A stretch of 44,942 bases of DNA from a virus: IMG/VR virus record IMGVR_UViG_3300005589_000747, positions 1-44,942 of that record. One strand, given 5' to 3'. The translations under genes and the position numbers were made by a program. Of this stretch, positions 24,104 to 31,543 are shown piece after piece. Position 1 is the stretch's first letter. Every line of letters starts with the position of its first letter. The notes below the pieces were generated by a model that was given only the letters and a program-made list of their open reading frames with translations, ran no database searches and was not told where the DNA came from.

Positions 24104-24526
24104 TCAGCCGCCGGCGAATACGTCCGGTGATCCCTGGTTGCAGGTCGACCCGCAGGCGACCGGGTCACCGACACGCGCCAGCTGTTTGCCGTTGACAAAT
24201 ACCGTGGTACTCCCGGCGGCCAGTACGCTGGCATGGGTTTCAGGGATGGTGGGGCAGGTGTGGGCCGCCCAGGCATCACCCTGACGATGCGCGGCGACAC
24301 CATTTACAAACACATCCGGTGATGCCCCTACGTTGGGTCGGGATGGCCAACAGCCGTGGCCGCTACATTGATCTCCCAGTTTTGTGACGGCGGGCATGGC
24401 GGCCTCCTGTTGATTGGCCTGAATGGCGTGGCACTCGGTGCAGTGTCCAACCTGGCCGATAGCGCTGGCCGGGCTGGCGAAAAAGCCGATGAGGGTGGCG
24501 ATCATGATCAGTAGTAGATGTTTCAT
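24104..24526 (-). CDS. PAAR-repeat spike-tip protein with signal-like CXXCH leader
   Basis: 140 residues. Residues 44-140 are a PAAR domain (MPAVTKLGDQCSGHGCWPSR, then PDVFVNGVAAHRQGD and ARVGDPVACGS), which sharpens the spike on gpV. Residues 1-23 form a secretion signal (LLLIMIATLIGFFASPASA) followed by GHCTECHA, a CXXCH haem-c motif. Both possible starts carry strong ribosome sites: TAGGAGACACC at 24526 and AGGAGGCCGCC at 24397. The short form is a standard PAAR tip; the long one would be exported. Either two products are made or a small secreted gene has fused in frame. Confidence 0.85.
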   Translation of the reverse strand: MKHLLLIMIATLIGFFASPASAIGQVGHCTECHAIQANQQEAAMPAVTKLGDQCSGHGCWPSRPNVGASPDVFVNGVAAHRQGDAWAAHTCPTIPETHASVLAAGSTTVFVNGKQLARVGDPVACGSTCNQGSPDVFAGG

Positions 24527-24534
24527 GGTGTCTC

Positions 24535-24966
24535 CTAGTTGAGGTCAATGCGTTGACCGTTGATGCGTACATTGCCGCCGGCAATCAGCTCGATATCTCC
24601 CGCGGCGTGGATGCTCATTTTTCCGGATGCCCGGTCATGCTCGATCCAGCTACCGTTGCCGTAGTCCACCCGATGAATATCCGGGCTGTTGGCATTGGCC
24701 GGGTGCGTGGTCCGGTAGATGGCGGGCAGGGCATAACCCTGTGCAGGATCGCCACCCGGGCAGAGCAGCAACACCTGCTCGCCGACCTCTGGCGCCCACC
24801 AGCTGCGATCGCCGCCGGCCCGCAGGGTCAGCCAAGGGATCCAGTTGGTTGTCATGCCGCCGACTCGCACGCGCAGCCTGGCCGCGTTGTAATCGGCCTC
24901 GGCCACGACGCCGGGGCGGATCAGGTTTTCAATACGGCGGGCCAGTTCAACAAGCGCATAATCCAT
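24535..24966 (-). CDS. V: Baseplate central spike gpV
   Basis: 143 residues, shorter than P2 gpV (about 211). The OB-fold N-domain is clear: NLIRPGVVAEADYNAARLRV, GGMTTNWIPWLTLRAGGDRS, WWAPEVGEQVLLLCPGGDP. The beta-helical tip is truncated to ASGKMSIHAAGDIELIAGG, consistent with a separate PAAR tip encoded next. A late promoter seems to lie just upstream; a CATAAT -10 at 24974-24979 puts the transcript start near the ATG. Confidence 0.95.
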   Translation of the reverse strand: MDYALVELARRIENLIRPGVVAEADYNAARLRVRVGGMTTNWIPWLTLRAGGDRSWWAPEVGEQVLLLCPGGDPAQGYALPAIYRTTHPANANSPDIHRVDYGNGSWIEHDRASGKMSIHAAGDIELIAGGNVRINGQRIDLN

Positions 24967-24973
24967 GCGCCTG

Positions 24974-25036
24974 ATTATGCGGTGAGGTGTGGGTTCAAGC
25001 AGGTGCGGAAGGCGTTAAACCCGGGGGTTTAACGCC
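24974..25036 (-). promoter_or_regulatory. Putative late promoter of V with 26-bp palindromic site
   Basis: Bases 25011-25036 are an inverted repeat with 12-bp arms (GGCGTTAAACCC and GGGTTTAACGCC) around two bases. The palindrome centre lies about 56 bases upstream of the transcript start implied by a CATAAT -10 box at 24974-24979. P2 Ogr sites are centred near -55. The same sequence recurs at 34241-34266 between O and P. No T run follows, so it is not a terminator. Confidence 0.7.
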
Positions 25037-25490
25037 CATCTTTGAGGAGGTTCAGCAGGGTCTCTGTTACTGCGTCGCGGTCATTATCGGTAAATCCCAA
25101 CAATTGGCGGCGTGGGTATTGATACAGTGGACCGCCAGGCGCCACGCGGTCGGTCTTTCCTTCCTGATGTACCCGGGCGATCTTGGCGGTTTTTCCGGTA
25201 AACCCGACGCTCACCTGGTTGGCAGTGGCGCTGATCTTCATGTGGCGTGCCAGGCGCAGCTGGCGGAACATCTTGGCCTTTCGTCGGATGTGACCACGTT
25301 TTTTCTGTGCCCGGGTTTTGCGTGGTTCGAAGGAGGTGCCGTCCGGGTTCTCCTGCTTCTTGATGCGCTCCTGCTGACTGCGGCGCAGCTGGATGGCCAA
25401 CTGTTGCAGTAGGCGCTTTTTCGCGGCTGGCGTGAGCTGGTCCAGCAGCGGTTGCACCCAGTTTTCCAGGCTGGTCAGATCATCGCTCAT
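25029..25490 (-). CDS. S: Tail completion protein gpS (virion morphogenesis)
   Basis: 153 residues. LENWVQPLLDQLTPAAKKRL at the start, then QENPDGTSFEPRKTRAQKKR and VSVGFTGKTAKIARVHQEG are gpS/Mu G family marks. It acts at the head-tail junction. Its stop lies inside the palindrome at 25011-25036, and its start overlaps gpR. Confidence 0.95.
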   Translation of the reverse strand: MSDDLTSLENWVQPLLDQLTPAAKKRLLQQLAIQLRRSQQERIKKQENPDGTSFEPRKTRAQKKRGHIRRKAKMFRQLRLARHMKISATANQVSVGFTGKTAKIARVHQEGKTDRVAPGGPLYQYPRRQLLGFTDNDRDAVTETLLNLLKDGR

Positions 25491-25963
25491 AGGTGATAGG
25501 TTTCATACTTGCCGCCGTTCACCCAATCCGCCAGTAGCTCATCGTTGAGCAGCACCTGCAGGCTATCCCCCGGGATGGTGATCGGCTGAATGTTGGGTTC
25601 TGTGCAGTGGTTCAGGGTGATGCCCTGCGGTGATTCAGCAACCGTGATGGTTTCTGTCAGCGTCAGGGTAATGGACACATCCGCCTGGCGGTGATCGATG
25701 ATATCCACGTCGAATTCAAACGCCTGGCCACCGTGGTCCGGCTGATACTGGTCCAGCCACTGAATAATGAAAAACGCCAGCTTGTCCACCTCATCGGCGT
25801 AACCGATGATGATGACCTGCGCCGGAAAGGCGAACTTGAAATGTTTGTTGTTGCCACCCGGGTAACTGATCACCTTGCCCTTGTCGATGAAGGTGAGCAG
25901 GTTGTCCGGGTTCAGCCCCAGCGGGGCGGCCAGCAGGTATTGACGCAGTTCGTTTAGTTTCAT
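25487..25963 (-). CDS. R: Tail completion protein gpR
   Basis: 158 residues, the normal gpR length, from MKLNELRQYLLAAPLGL. LTFIDKGKVISYPGGNNKHF and FFIIQWLDQYQPDHGGQAFE support the call. GGCGGA before the ATG serves as ribosome site. The frame runs open upstream into the repeat-rich remnant at 25964-26806, so a long fused product is possible if translation enters from there. In the +1 frame an ATGA overlap with the upstream gene can be seen, suggesting that a small frame change created the fusion. Confidence 0.92.
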   Translation of the reverse strand: MKLNELRQYLLAAPLGLNPDNLLTFIDKGKVISYPGGNNKHFKFAFPAQVIIIGYADEVDKLAFFIIQWLDQYQPDHGGQAFEFDVDIIDHRQADVSITLTLTETITVAESPQGITLNHCTEPNIQPITIPGDSLQVLLNDELLADWVNGGKYETYHL

Positions 25964-26806
25964 AAATCCGCCATGCTCACCGCCGACGGTGGTCGGGTTA
26001 ACCACTAAGCCGGACAGGTGTGCCGTGATACCGTCCAGCGTGGCGCCAAGGGTGCCGGTTCGATCGGTTGATATAAAGCCGCCGTTCAGGGCGCTTGTTA
26101 TGTCGTCAAGGACGGCGTTAACGCTGCCCACGAACTGGGGATGGGTAATGCCACCAGAAAGCGTGGCGCTGACACCATCCAGCTGCCCCGCGAACACGCC
26201 GGTAACAACGGGATGGGTAAAGCTACCGGTCAGGCTGGCGCTGATGCCGTCCAGGGTTGCAATAACCTGGCCGCTATGTTGTGCGGTGGAGAAGCTGCCG
26301 GACAGGGCGCCACTGACACCAGCCAACTGGGTAGAGAACAGTCCGGCAACGGCCGGCGGGGTCACTGTGCCGGTCAGGCTGGCGCTGATGCCGTCAAGCG
26401 TAGCTCCCACCTGCCCGGCATATTGCGGGACGGTAACGCCACCAGACAGGGTGCTGGTGACACCAGCCAGCTGGGCAGAGAACAGGCCCGTCACCGTTGG
26501 TGGTGTAAAGGCGCCGGTCAGGCTGGCGGTGATGCCCTCAAGGTCTACGCCGACCTGCCCGGCATATTGTGGGACGGCAGTGCTGCCGGACAGGGCGCTT
26601 GCAGCACCAGCCAACTGGGCAGAGAACAGGCCGGTAATCGGCGGCTGTGTGGACGTACCGGTTAGGGTGGCGGTGATGCCTTCCAAAGTAGCGGCTATGG
26701 CGCCAGTTGAACCTCCGCCGCCAGGCGCCACATAATAATCGAACCCAATATCCCACGCGGCGTCCGGCCACGCATCGCCGTCTATATCGACGTCGCTACC
26801 GTCCGT
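25964..26806 (-). pseudogene. Distal part of split tail appendage protein (24-residue repeats)
   Basis: This is the continuation, in the same frame, of the gene at 26807-27634 after a TAA codon. The first 20 codons still read as a coherent linker (DIDGDAWPDAAWDIGFDYYV), then APGGGGSTG and about ten imperfect 24-residue repeats of the form G-x-x-x-A-x-L-D-G-I-S-A-S-L-T-G. No further stop appears before gpR. It is either the decayed 3' half of one gene or expressed by stop-codon readthrough. The GTG at 26731 is a possible restart but has no clear ribosome site. Confidence 0.7.
25995..26715 (-). repeat. Coding tandem repeats, unit about 72 bp
   Basis: About ten units of 24 codons, alternating two subtypes (starting GLFSAQLAG and GQVGATLDG), so the best-conserved period is 144 bp. 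Copies differ by many substitutions, so the array is old rather than newly expanded. It encodes the repeat region of the split appendage protein. Confidence 0.8.
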
Positions 26807-27634
26807 TTAGAGATTCGCGCCGTCTCCAATCAGTTGTGAGGTTGCTGAAAGGTGGTAGTCGTCGTTGGCAGCGTCTACAAAGTCACTAGATACAACGTCA
26901 GTGGTGAGTGGGTTAAATCCTGGAGGGGTGTTGGTAGCACCGTCGGACGCAGCGTTATTCGTTGAGGAGGCCCATCCAGCTCCGGCGCTAACATAATTAG
27001 TCGTATTGTTATAAGCAACACAGTTTTTCAGCGTAGCTCCGCCGCCATCCGATGAAACATAAAACCCTCTGTTACAGTTCGCCGCTACACAGTTGCGCAG
27101 CGTTACAGCGTTCCAGTTTTGATTGGCAAAGCCAGCCCACCCTCCCCACGCTAAATTTCCACGGTCAAACGTGCCACGAAGATTGTTGAACGCAGCAACA
27201 GACGCCCCACCCTTGCCGATTGAGTTGCAAATTGTTGCTGTTTGTCCATTGGTTGATTTATCAAAAGCCCTGCCAAATGACGCTGTGTTTTGCGCATCAA
27301 TCCCATCAACTAAAGCATAGTCCGCATTAACCAATACAGCCGTATTGTAATTTCTGAACACTTTGAGATGAAATCCAGACTGCGGAATGCCGTTATGACC
27401 TTCTCCCGATGCTGGTCTTATAATAGGGTGATGATTGACATCAGCTGCGTAACCTACGCCCTGATTCATATCTACAAATTGCGACAGCCCGGTCGGCCAG
27501 TCGTTGTAGCACTCCAGCACCGGACTGGTGGCGTTGGTGGTACAATCATAGGTTGCACACTCAGTATCCCACCAGGTCTGCGGATCAGTGTAATCACCTC
27601 CGCTCGCTTTGAGTGTTTTTATACCCTCAGTCAC
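26807..27634 (-). CDS. Tail appendage protein, beta-helix-like part
   Basis: 275 residues up to an in-frame TAA. The start MTEGIKTLKASGGDYTDPQT and later repeated short strands (VTLRNCVAANCNRGFYVSSD, TLKNCVAYNNTTNY) are typical of right-handed beta-helix (pectin-lyase-like) surface proteins. The Cys pair CATYDCTTN may form a disulfide. Its natural C-terminal part continues past the stop. It lies in a cassette between lysis genes and gpR where P2 has none, and could be a second adhesin or depolymerase-like fibre; no catalytic residues are evident. Confidence 0.75.
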   Translation of the reverse strand: MTEGIKTLKASGGDYTDPQTWWDTECATYDCTTNATSPVLECYNDWPTGLSQFVDMNQGVGYAADVNHHPIIRPASGEGHNGIPQSGFHLKVFRNYNTAVLVNADYALVDGIDAQNTASFGRAFDKSTNGQTATICNSIGKGGASVAAFNNLRGTFDRGNLAWGGWAGFANQNWNAVTLRNCVAANCNRGFYVSSDGGGATLKNCVAYNNTTNYVSAGAGWASSTNNAASDGATNTPPGFNPLTTDVVSSDFVDAANDDYHLSATSQLIGDGANL

Positions 27635-27899
27635 TGGTCACGATCGCCATCAGTTCCCACTTGGGGAGCGTCGTTTCATGTTCGACTTCCAACCCTGTAT
27701 AGACACTGCCGATTAACCCATCACCCTCCGGTGCAGACAGATCAGTACAGCGGATTAGATACAGCCGACCATGCCAACCATCGAACTGTCGATGTGATTT
27801 AACAAATACGGAATGGACTTCCATCGCACCCCACGCGAATCCATCCGCCTCGCACCGGATGATCCTGTTATCAGATCGGCGGACCAGGATTTCGCACAT
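27627..27899 (-). CDS. Hypothetical protein of the appendage cassette
   Basis: 90 residues beginning MCEILVRRSDNRIIRCEADG. Predicted mostly beta, with a WHGRLYLIRCTDL strand and a C-terminal KWELMAIVTSD. It overlaps the beta-helix gene by 8 bases. I do not recognise a family beyond a resemblance to small structural phage proteins encoded near fibres. Confidence 0.7.
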   Translation of the reverse strand: MCEILVRRSDNRIIRCEADGFAWGAMEVHSVFVKSHRQFDGWHGRLYLIRCTDLSAPEGDGLIGSVYTGLEVEHETTLPKWELMAIVTSD

Positions 27900-27903
27900 G
27901 GCG

Positions 27904-28338
27904 TTACTCGATTACGCTGTTGATGACAGCAATGATGGCATCGATGTCGGCCTGATCAAATACGATGCTGCTATTGGCATCATCCAAACTGATAGCCTGG
28001 CCTGACTGCGCACCGGCAGCAATCACTGAGCCCGTCTGCTCGGCGTATTTAATCTGGATGGGACCGGCGACTGATGAAATGGCTGCAATATCCATCAATG
28101 CTGCGCCGACATTGCCTTTCCACTCTGCAGACCCTTCCAGGGCGCCGGACTCGTAGGAGTGCTGGAGATTGACAGCAATGCGCTCAAGCTGAGTGAACAG
28201 CTCCCGGGCAACCTTTGCGGTCAAACCTGCCTTTAGCAACGGCAGCGCAGAGTTAATAAACGGGCGCAATGGAGACAGCGCACGGTAGGCGACATCGGCG
28301 CTGTAATGCGGGGGGGGTGTTAGGGTTGCTGGAATCAT
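27904..28338 (-). CDS. Hypothetical structural-cassette protein
   Basis: 144 residues from MIPATLTPPPHYSADV, with GGAGCC as ribosome site and an ATGA overlap with the tiny gene above. Helical first half (LRPFINSALPLLKAGLTAKV), then a segment ending DQADIDAIIAVINSVIE, a short amphipathic helix. Ala/Ser-rich. No recognised family. It might be a virion or appendage-linker protein given its neighbours. Confidence 0.7.
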   Translation of the reverse strand: MIPATLTPPPHYSADVAYRALSPLRPFINSALPLLKAGLTAKVARELFTQLERIAVNLQHSYESGALEGSAEWKGNVGAALMDIAAISSVAGPIQIKYAEQTGSVIAAGAQSGQAISLDDANSSIVFDQADIDAIIAVINSVIE

Positions 28339-28445
28339 AAAAACGGCTCCAATAAAATCATGGTTACCAGGGTGCCTGTGGTGCATCCGGCGCCATACAT
28401 GATGGCGCAGTGCCAGAACTTGATGGCTATAACAGGATCAGGCAT
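28335..28445 (-). CDS. 36-residue membrane microprotein
   Basis: MPDPVIAIKFWHCAIMYGAG followed by a hydrophobic CTTGTLVTMILLEPFL end: a single membrane span. It overlaps the tiny gene above (18 bases) and the following gene (ATGA). Same start, M-P-D, as its neighbour. The tight chain of overlaps argues for translation, but the small size leaves doubt. Confidence 0.5.
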   Translation of the reverse strand: MPDPVIAIKFWHCAIMYGAGCTTGTLVTMILLEPFL

Positions 28446-28522
28446 GCCCAGAACACCAGGCTGATGATGACGCCAAAGGCGACACCAGCAGCCGGGTCCA
28501 GGTCGGGCGGCAGATCAGGCAT
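28427..28522 (-). CDS. 31-residue membrane microprotein
   Basis: An acidic start (MPDLPPDLDPAAG) precedes one hydrophobic span (VAFGVIISLVFWACLILL) that reaches the C-terminus, like a small tail-anchored protein. Its ATG lies inside the end of the 132-residue gene (8-base overlap) and its end overlaps the next microprotein. It could be a lysis accessory or a membrane-acting peptide. Confidence 0.5.
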   Translation of the reverse strand: MPDLPPDLDPAAGVAFGVIISLVFWACLILL

Positions 28523-28913
28523 TGCCTTCAGTGATGGTGCCGCCGGTGACATCGATAGAACCGTTCTGCACGATGTTGATATCGTTCAGTTCGATATCAG
28601 CGCCGGAACCCGTCGCGCCGACACTAAAGTCGGAAACAAAGGCTCCACCATTGTCCTTGCCTCTTGCCCACACGGCGGTTCCGGAGGCATCGGCAGCCTC
28701 ATCCTCGGTCATGTCGGCAACCGTCATCTGGCCATTTGCAACGTTGCCAGATGAGACTGGTATACCGAGTGTGCCTAAAAGGATGGCTCCACCAATTGCA
28801 GCGCCAGTGGCCGGTCGTGGGGCGGTGTAAAACTCCAGAGTACCGCTGTTCAGGGCGTCACGGATTACTGTGATGCGGGCGTCACGAATGGCGGTTGATA
28901 GTCCGATAGTCAT
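28515..28913 (-). CDS. Hypothetical structural-cassette protein
   Basis: 132 residues. Start MTIGLSTAIRDARITVIRDA and LNSGTLEFYTAPRPATGAAI suggest a helix followed by a small beta domain, of a type seen in phage virion proteins annotated only as hypothetical. The C-terminus (ELNDINIVQNGSIDVTGGTI) is all beta and Thr/Gly-rich. It sits directly below a TraR-like gene and above two microproteins. Confidence 0.7.
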   Translation of the reverse strand: MTIGLSTAIRDARITVIRDALNSGTLEFYTAPRPATGAAIGGAILLGTLGIPVSSGNVANGQMTVADMTEDEAADASGTAVWARGKDNGGAFVSDFSVGATGSGADIELNDINIVQNGSIDVTGGTITEGNA

Positions 28914-29126
28914 TTAGGGTGCTCCTGTTTTTGTGCGCAGCTCATCGGCTTGCTGGCAACTGATACAAAGGCGGACGCCGGGTATGGCATCACGCCTGGC
29001 TTGTGGGATTGGGTCCAGACATTCATCGCAGCTTTCCGCGCTGTCACCGCTGTACTTGACGCGCCTGGCAATGGCTAGATCTCTGTCTCGTTCTTCAATC
29101 TGTGTGGCACGGTCGAATTGGTCCAT
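28914..29126 (-). CDS. TraR/DksA-type zinc finger protein
   Basis: 70 residues. Four-cysteine finger CDEC ... CISC in the arrangement of TraR/DksA proteins (SCDECLDPIPQARRDAIPGV then RLCISCQQ), preceded by a helical arm. Such proteins bind the RNA polymerase secondary channel. P2-related phages often encode one among the lysis genes. It lies one base below the holin stop and one above the next gene. Confidence 0.88.
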   Translation of the reverse strand: MDQFDRATQIEERDRDLAIARRVKYSGDSAESCDECLDPIPQARRDAIPGVRLCISCQQADELRTKTGAP

Positions 29127-29128
29127 GG

Positions 29129-29659
29129 CTATTTTTTAATCTCGCCAGCGACAACACGCCTTTCCATACCGCGATGCCAGGACGCGACACCCAGGATGGC
29201 GGCAGGGATGCCAAACAGCATGGCCAGCGAACTGATCAGATTAGGGATCATGGTTATCGCCTCCGGCTGACCACCGATCACAGCCCTGTATGCCAGCGTG
29301 CAGACCAGGATACTGACAGCCAGAAACGCGAGGGCCGAGACCGCCCCCCAGAATGGACGCCAGGCAGATGACCACCAGTTTTTTGCATTGTTCTCTGACT
29401 GCATGGTCTGGTTGATGGCCTGCAGGCGTTTGGTCTTTTCCTGCTCCATGGCGATCTGGAAGCTATACAGCGCCTCTTTCAGCTGCAGCATCAGTTCGCT
29501 GTTCTGGCGTAGCCGTTCGGCCGCCTGCGCTGGATCTTCTGTGCCAGTGATACTGCGCACAATACCGGTTACTTTTTCGGCGGCTTCGCCAGCATCCGAG
29601 TTAAACAGGCTTATCAGTCCGGGTACTGCTTGTAGGGCTACTGCGAGTAGTGGTGCCAT
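29129..29659 (-). CDS. Three-TM holin-family protein
   Basis: 176 residues. N-terminal hydrophobic helix, charged helical middle (AQAAERLRQNSELMLQLKEA), then WWSSAWRPFWGAVSALAFLA and a second hydrophobic pair (AITMIPNLISSLAMLFGIP). The W-R-P-x-W-G motif before the span is typical of the 3TM holin (gene transfer agent-type) family. It probably times release of the endolysin encoded just upstream. Confidence 0.8.
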   Translation of the reverse strand: MAPLLAVALQAVPGLISLFNSDAGEAAEKVTGIVRSITGTEDPAQAAERLRQNSELMLQLKEALYSFQIAMEQEKTKRLQAINQTMQSENNAKNWWSSAWRPFWGAVSALAFLAVSILVCTLAYRAVIGGQPEAITMIPNLISSLAMLFGIPAAILGVASWHRGMERRVVAGEIKK

Positions 29660-29668
29660 GTTGGACTC

Positions 29669-30214
29669 CTAGACGACTCGGTTTTTAAACCAGCCATAGA
29701 TAAAGGTTTCGTCTTTCTCCCGGCGCTCGGCCAGGCCGACATAGAAGGCGCCCTGCAGGCTGTTCAGCATCCGGTGCAGGATGGTGATGCCCTCTTTGCC
29801 GCGGCGCTGCAGATAGGCGCGTAGGGAATAGAGTGTTAACGGTCCAATATCGCCATCCACGGCGATATCCGGATAGATCTCCCCGCGGTTGTTCAACACG
29901 TTGAGTGCGCGCTGCAGGTGTTCGGCAGCGCGCTTTACACCCTGGTTCACCCCGGTGTCTGCCAACTCTTCAGCCAGCAGGGGAGAGAGGAGCTCAATCT
30001 CACCCAGAGACAGGGCGTCCCAGTAACGGCGGGCATAGATGGATGAGGCGATCTCGATCGGCATGGTGCGCATGGGGCCGATATAACCGGCCGCTCTGGC
30101 CACCGCTTCGGTGATGCCGTAGCGGGTGGGGCCTCCGGAATCTTCCGGGCGATCAACATAGTCGCCTTCGCGCTGGATGATGCCGTGAATGACGGCGGCT
30201 TTTAACAGGCTCAC
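29669..30214 (-). CDS. Endolysin, GH108-type muramidase
   Basis: 181 residues from a GTG at 30214, which has AAGGGG at 8-9 bases and overlaps the previous stop as GTGA; a GTG three codons upstream is too close to that site. Catalytic motif REGDYVDRPEDSGGPTRYGI with Glu16, as in glycoside hydrolase family 108. A C-terminal peptidoglycan-binding-like helical region (AVDGDIGPLTLYSLRAYL) follows. No signal peptide, so release relies on a holin. Confidence 0.92.
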   Translation of the reverse strand: MSLLKAAVIHGIIQREGDYVDRPEDSGGPTRYGITEAVARAAGYIGPMRTMPIEIASSIYARRYWDALSLGEIELLSPLLAEELADTGVNQGVKRAAEHLQRALNVLNNRGEIYPDIAVDGDIGPLTLYSLRAYLQRRGKEGITILHRMLNSLQGAFYVGLAERREKDETFIYGWFKNRVV

Positions 30215-30558
30215 CGACGCCACCCCTTGAGCTCTTCCCAGGCCTGGATCAGGCCGATCTGGCGTATCCGTTCCAGTGATCTGGCGGCGGCGCCCAGGGT
30301 AAACCAGGCGCCAAAACCGACGGCGGCGGCAACAAAGATCACGGTATCGGTATCGTGTGGCAGGCCCAGTCGATTGATGATCATGTCGGTGCTGATCACG
30401 GGGGTGGCCAGGCCGACATAGCCGCGCAGGAAGGCCTCCGCTTTTGATTTGGGTATGAGCACCGCCATGGCTATGGCCGCGCCGGTACCGCCAGCCAGGG
30501 CGGTGATCAGCTTTCCCGCTGTGTATTCCTTGATTGGCATGTGCGTTTTCAGTCCCAT
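30211..30558 (-). CDS. Small membrane protein of the lysis cassette
   Basis: 115 residues (109 if the ATG at 30540 is used; neither has a strong ribosome site). Two or three hydrophobic segments (LITALAGGTGAAIAMAVLI; VIFVAAAVGFGAWFTLGAAA) with a basic tail (RSLERIRQIG). Position between X and endolysin equals that of the P2 holin Y, so it may be a holin or antiholin partner of the 3TM protein. Confidence 0.75.
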   Translation of the reverse strand: MGLKTHMPIKEYTAGKLITALAGGTGAAIAMAVLIPKSKAEAFLRGYVGLATPVISTDMIINRLGLPHDTDTVIFVAAAVGFGAWFTLGAAARSLERIRQIGLIQAWEELKGWRR

Positions 30559-30755
30559 AGGTTGACTATTTTCTGTTCGGCTTTTTGCGTGACTTTAGGC
30601 AGGGTGATGGTGATACCTGCCGGGATAACCGGTCCCCGTTCTGCCAGCCCCGGATTGGCGTCCAGTACCTGTTCTGTAACGCCGGCGGTACGGCCGTAAT
30701 GGCGGAGACAGATCTGATCGACTGTGTCGTGTTGCTGGCTGACGACGGTGGTCAT
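30549..30755 (-). CDS. X: Tail protein gpX (LysM-like)
   Basis: 68 residues. HDTVDQICLRHYGRTAGVTE and LDANPGLAERGPVIPAGITI are the gpX signature. Its start overlaps the L stop by ATGA. It is needed for P2 tail assembly. Confidence 0.95.
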   Translation of the reverse strand: MTTVVSQQHDTVDQICLRHYGRTAGVTEQVLDANPGLAERGPVIPAGITITLPKVTQKAEQKIVNLWD

Positions 30756-31216
30756 ATCAGCTCCACGATGGTGCGGGGCAACCCTTTCAGCGCGCGCAGG
30801 GATTCGCGGGTCTGCTGCAGGTAGTCGTCCGTGGTCAGGTTCAACTCATCGGCGCGACCGTGACCGCTGCCGGTGCTGTCGAAGTCGCGGAACCGTTCCA
30901 CCAGCAGTGCCTTGGCGCGGCTGTAGACGGCGGTCAGGTAGTGGGTGATCTTTTCCGATGTGCCGTCGTAGCTATCAGCAGGCACTACGGCCAGAGTGGC
31001 ATGGCCGTCGGCTTCCTGTGCTGCCCGCCAGTCTTTCAGCTCCACGTTGGTGCTGATCATGGCGTTTGTCAGTACGTCCACCGCCACATCGTTTTTAGTG
31101 GTGGTATCGACCCGATAGAGCGCGCGGAAGTCATCCAGATTTAGATCCGGATAGAAGGCGAGGTTCTTAATGGTAACCCCGCTTTCCTGACTTGCTCCGG
31201 TGGCGATAAAGCTCAT
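30752..31216 (-). CDS. L: Head completion/connector protein gpL
   Basis: 154 residues from MSFIATG. IKNLAFYPDLNLDDFRALYR and KSALLVER-type region (SRAKALLVERFRDFDSTGSG) agree with P2 L. It closes the capsid after packaging. Its ATG lies 2 bases below the stop of an inserted gene and has no ribosome site of its own, so it depends on translational coupling. Confidence 0.92.
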   Translation of the reverse strand: MSFIATGASQESGVTIKNLAFYPDLNLDDFRALYRVDTTTKNDVAVDVLTNAMISTNVELKDWRAAQEADGHATLAVVPADSYDGTSEKITHYLTAVYSRAKALLVERFRDFDSTGSGHGRADELNLTTDDYLQQTRESLRALKGLPRTIVELI

Positions 31217-31218
31217 CG

Positions 31219-31443
31219 TTAGCGGCCGCGCTCGCAATCAAGTTGCTTTGCGAGCAGCCGCAGAGTCGACTTTGCCAGTTCAACTCCTCCGCGTTCGAAA
31301 TGGCCCGAGTCAAGATCATCGCGGAGTTGCTGTGTATCAAAACTCCCGCAGCCACTGTTATTGCTGCCGCCGAAAGCCGGCACTACCAACAAGACACATA
31401 AGGCGACAGCACACAATAACGAGACTTTGTTCACGTGTTTCAT
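31219..31443 (-). CDS. Secreted small protein inserted between M and L
   Basis: 74 residues. MKHVNKVSLLCAVALCVLLV VPAFG is a signal peptide; the mature part (about 48 residues) is charged and carries two Cys (SGCGSF; LDCERG). No lipobox of the usual L-x-G/A-C type. GGGGCC precedes the ATG. P2 has M directly followed by L, so this is an insertion that shares the late transcript, hence would be exported at the time of lysis. Candidate roles: spanin-like, or an effector on the envelope. Confidence 0.7.
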   Translation of the reverse strand: MKHVNKVSLLCAVALCVLLVVPAFGGSNNSGCGSFDTQQLRDDLDSGHFERGGVELAKSTLRLLAKQLDCERGR

Positions 31444-31543
31444 ATCGGCCCCTTTGCTTGAATTAGAGTGGCGGCTTACGGTGTGTGGTAAATAGCTGGA
31501 GCCTTACTCCACACCGGGCCGCCAGGCCCGTAGGCCGGAGAAC

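Noticed and set aside
25011-25036. Palindrome after gpS as a terminator
   Set aside because: No T run on either strand, and a near-identical copy occurs in the O-P promoter region.
25995-26715. Regular ~72-bp repeats suggesting a CRISPR array
   Set aside because: No constant repeats with unique spacers; the periodicity is that of diverged 24-codon protein repeats.
26538-26771. Minus-strand 77-residue Arg-rich frame
   Set aside because: Out-of-phase shadow of the repeat region; the composition is not protein-like.
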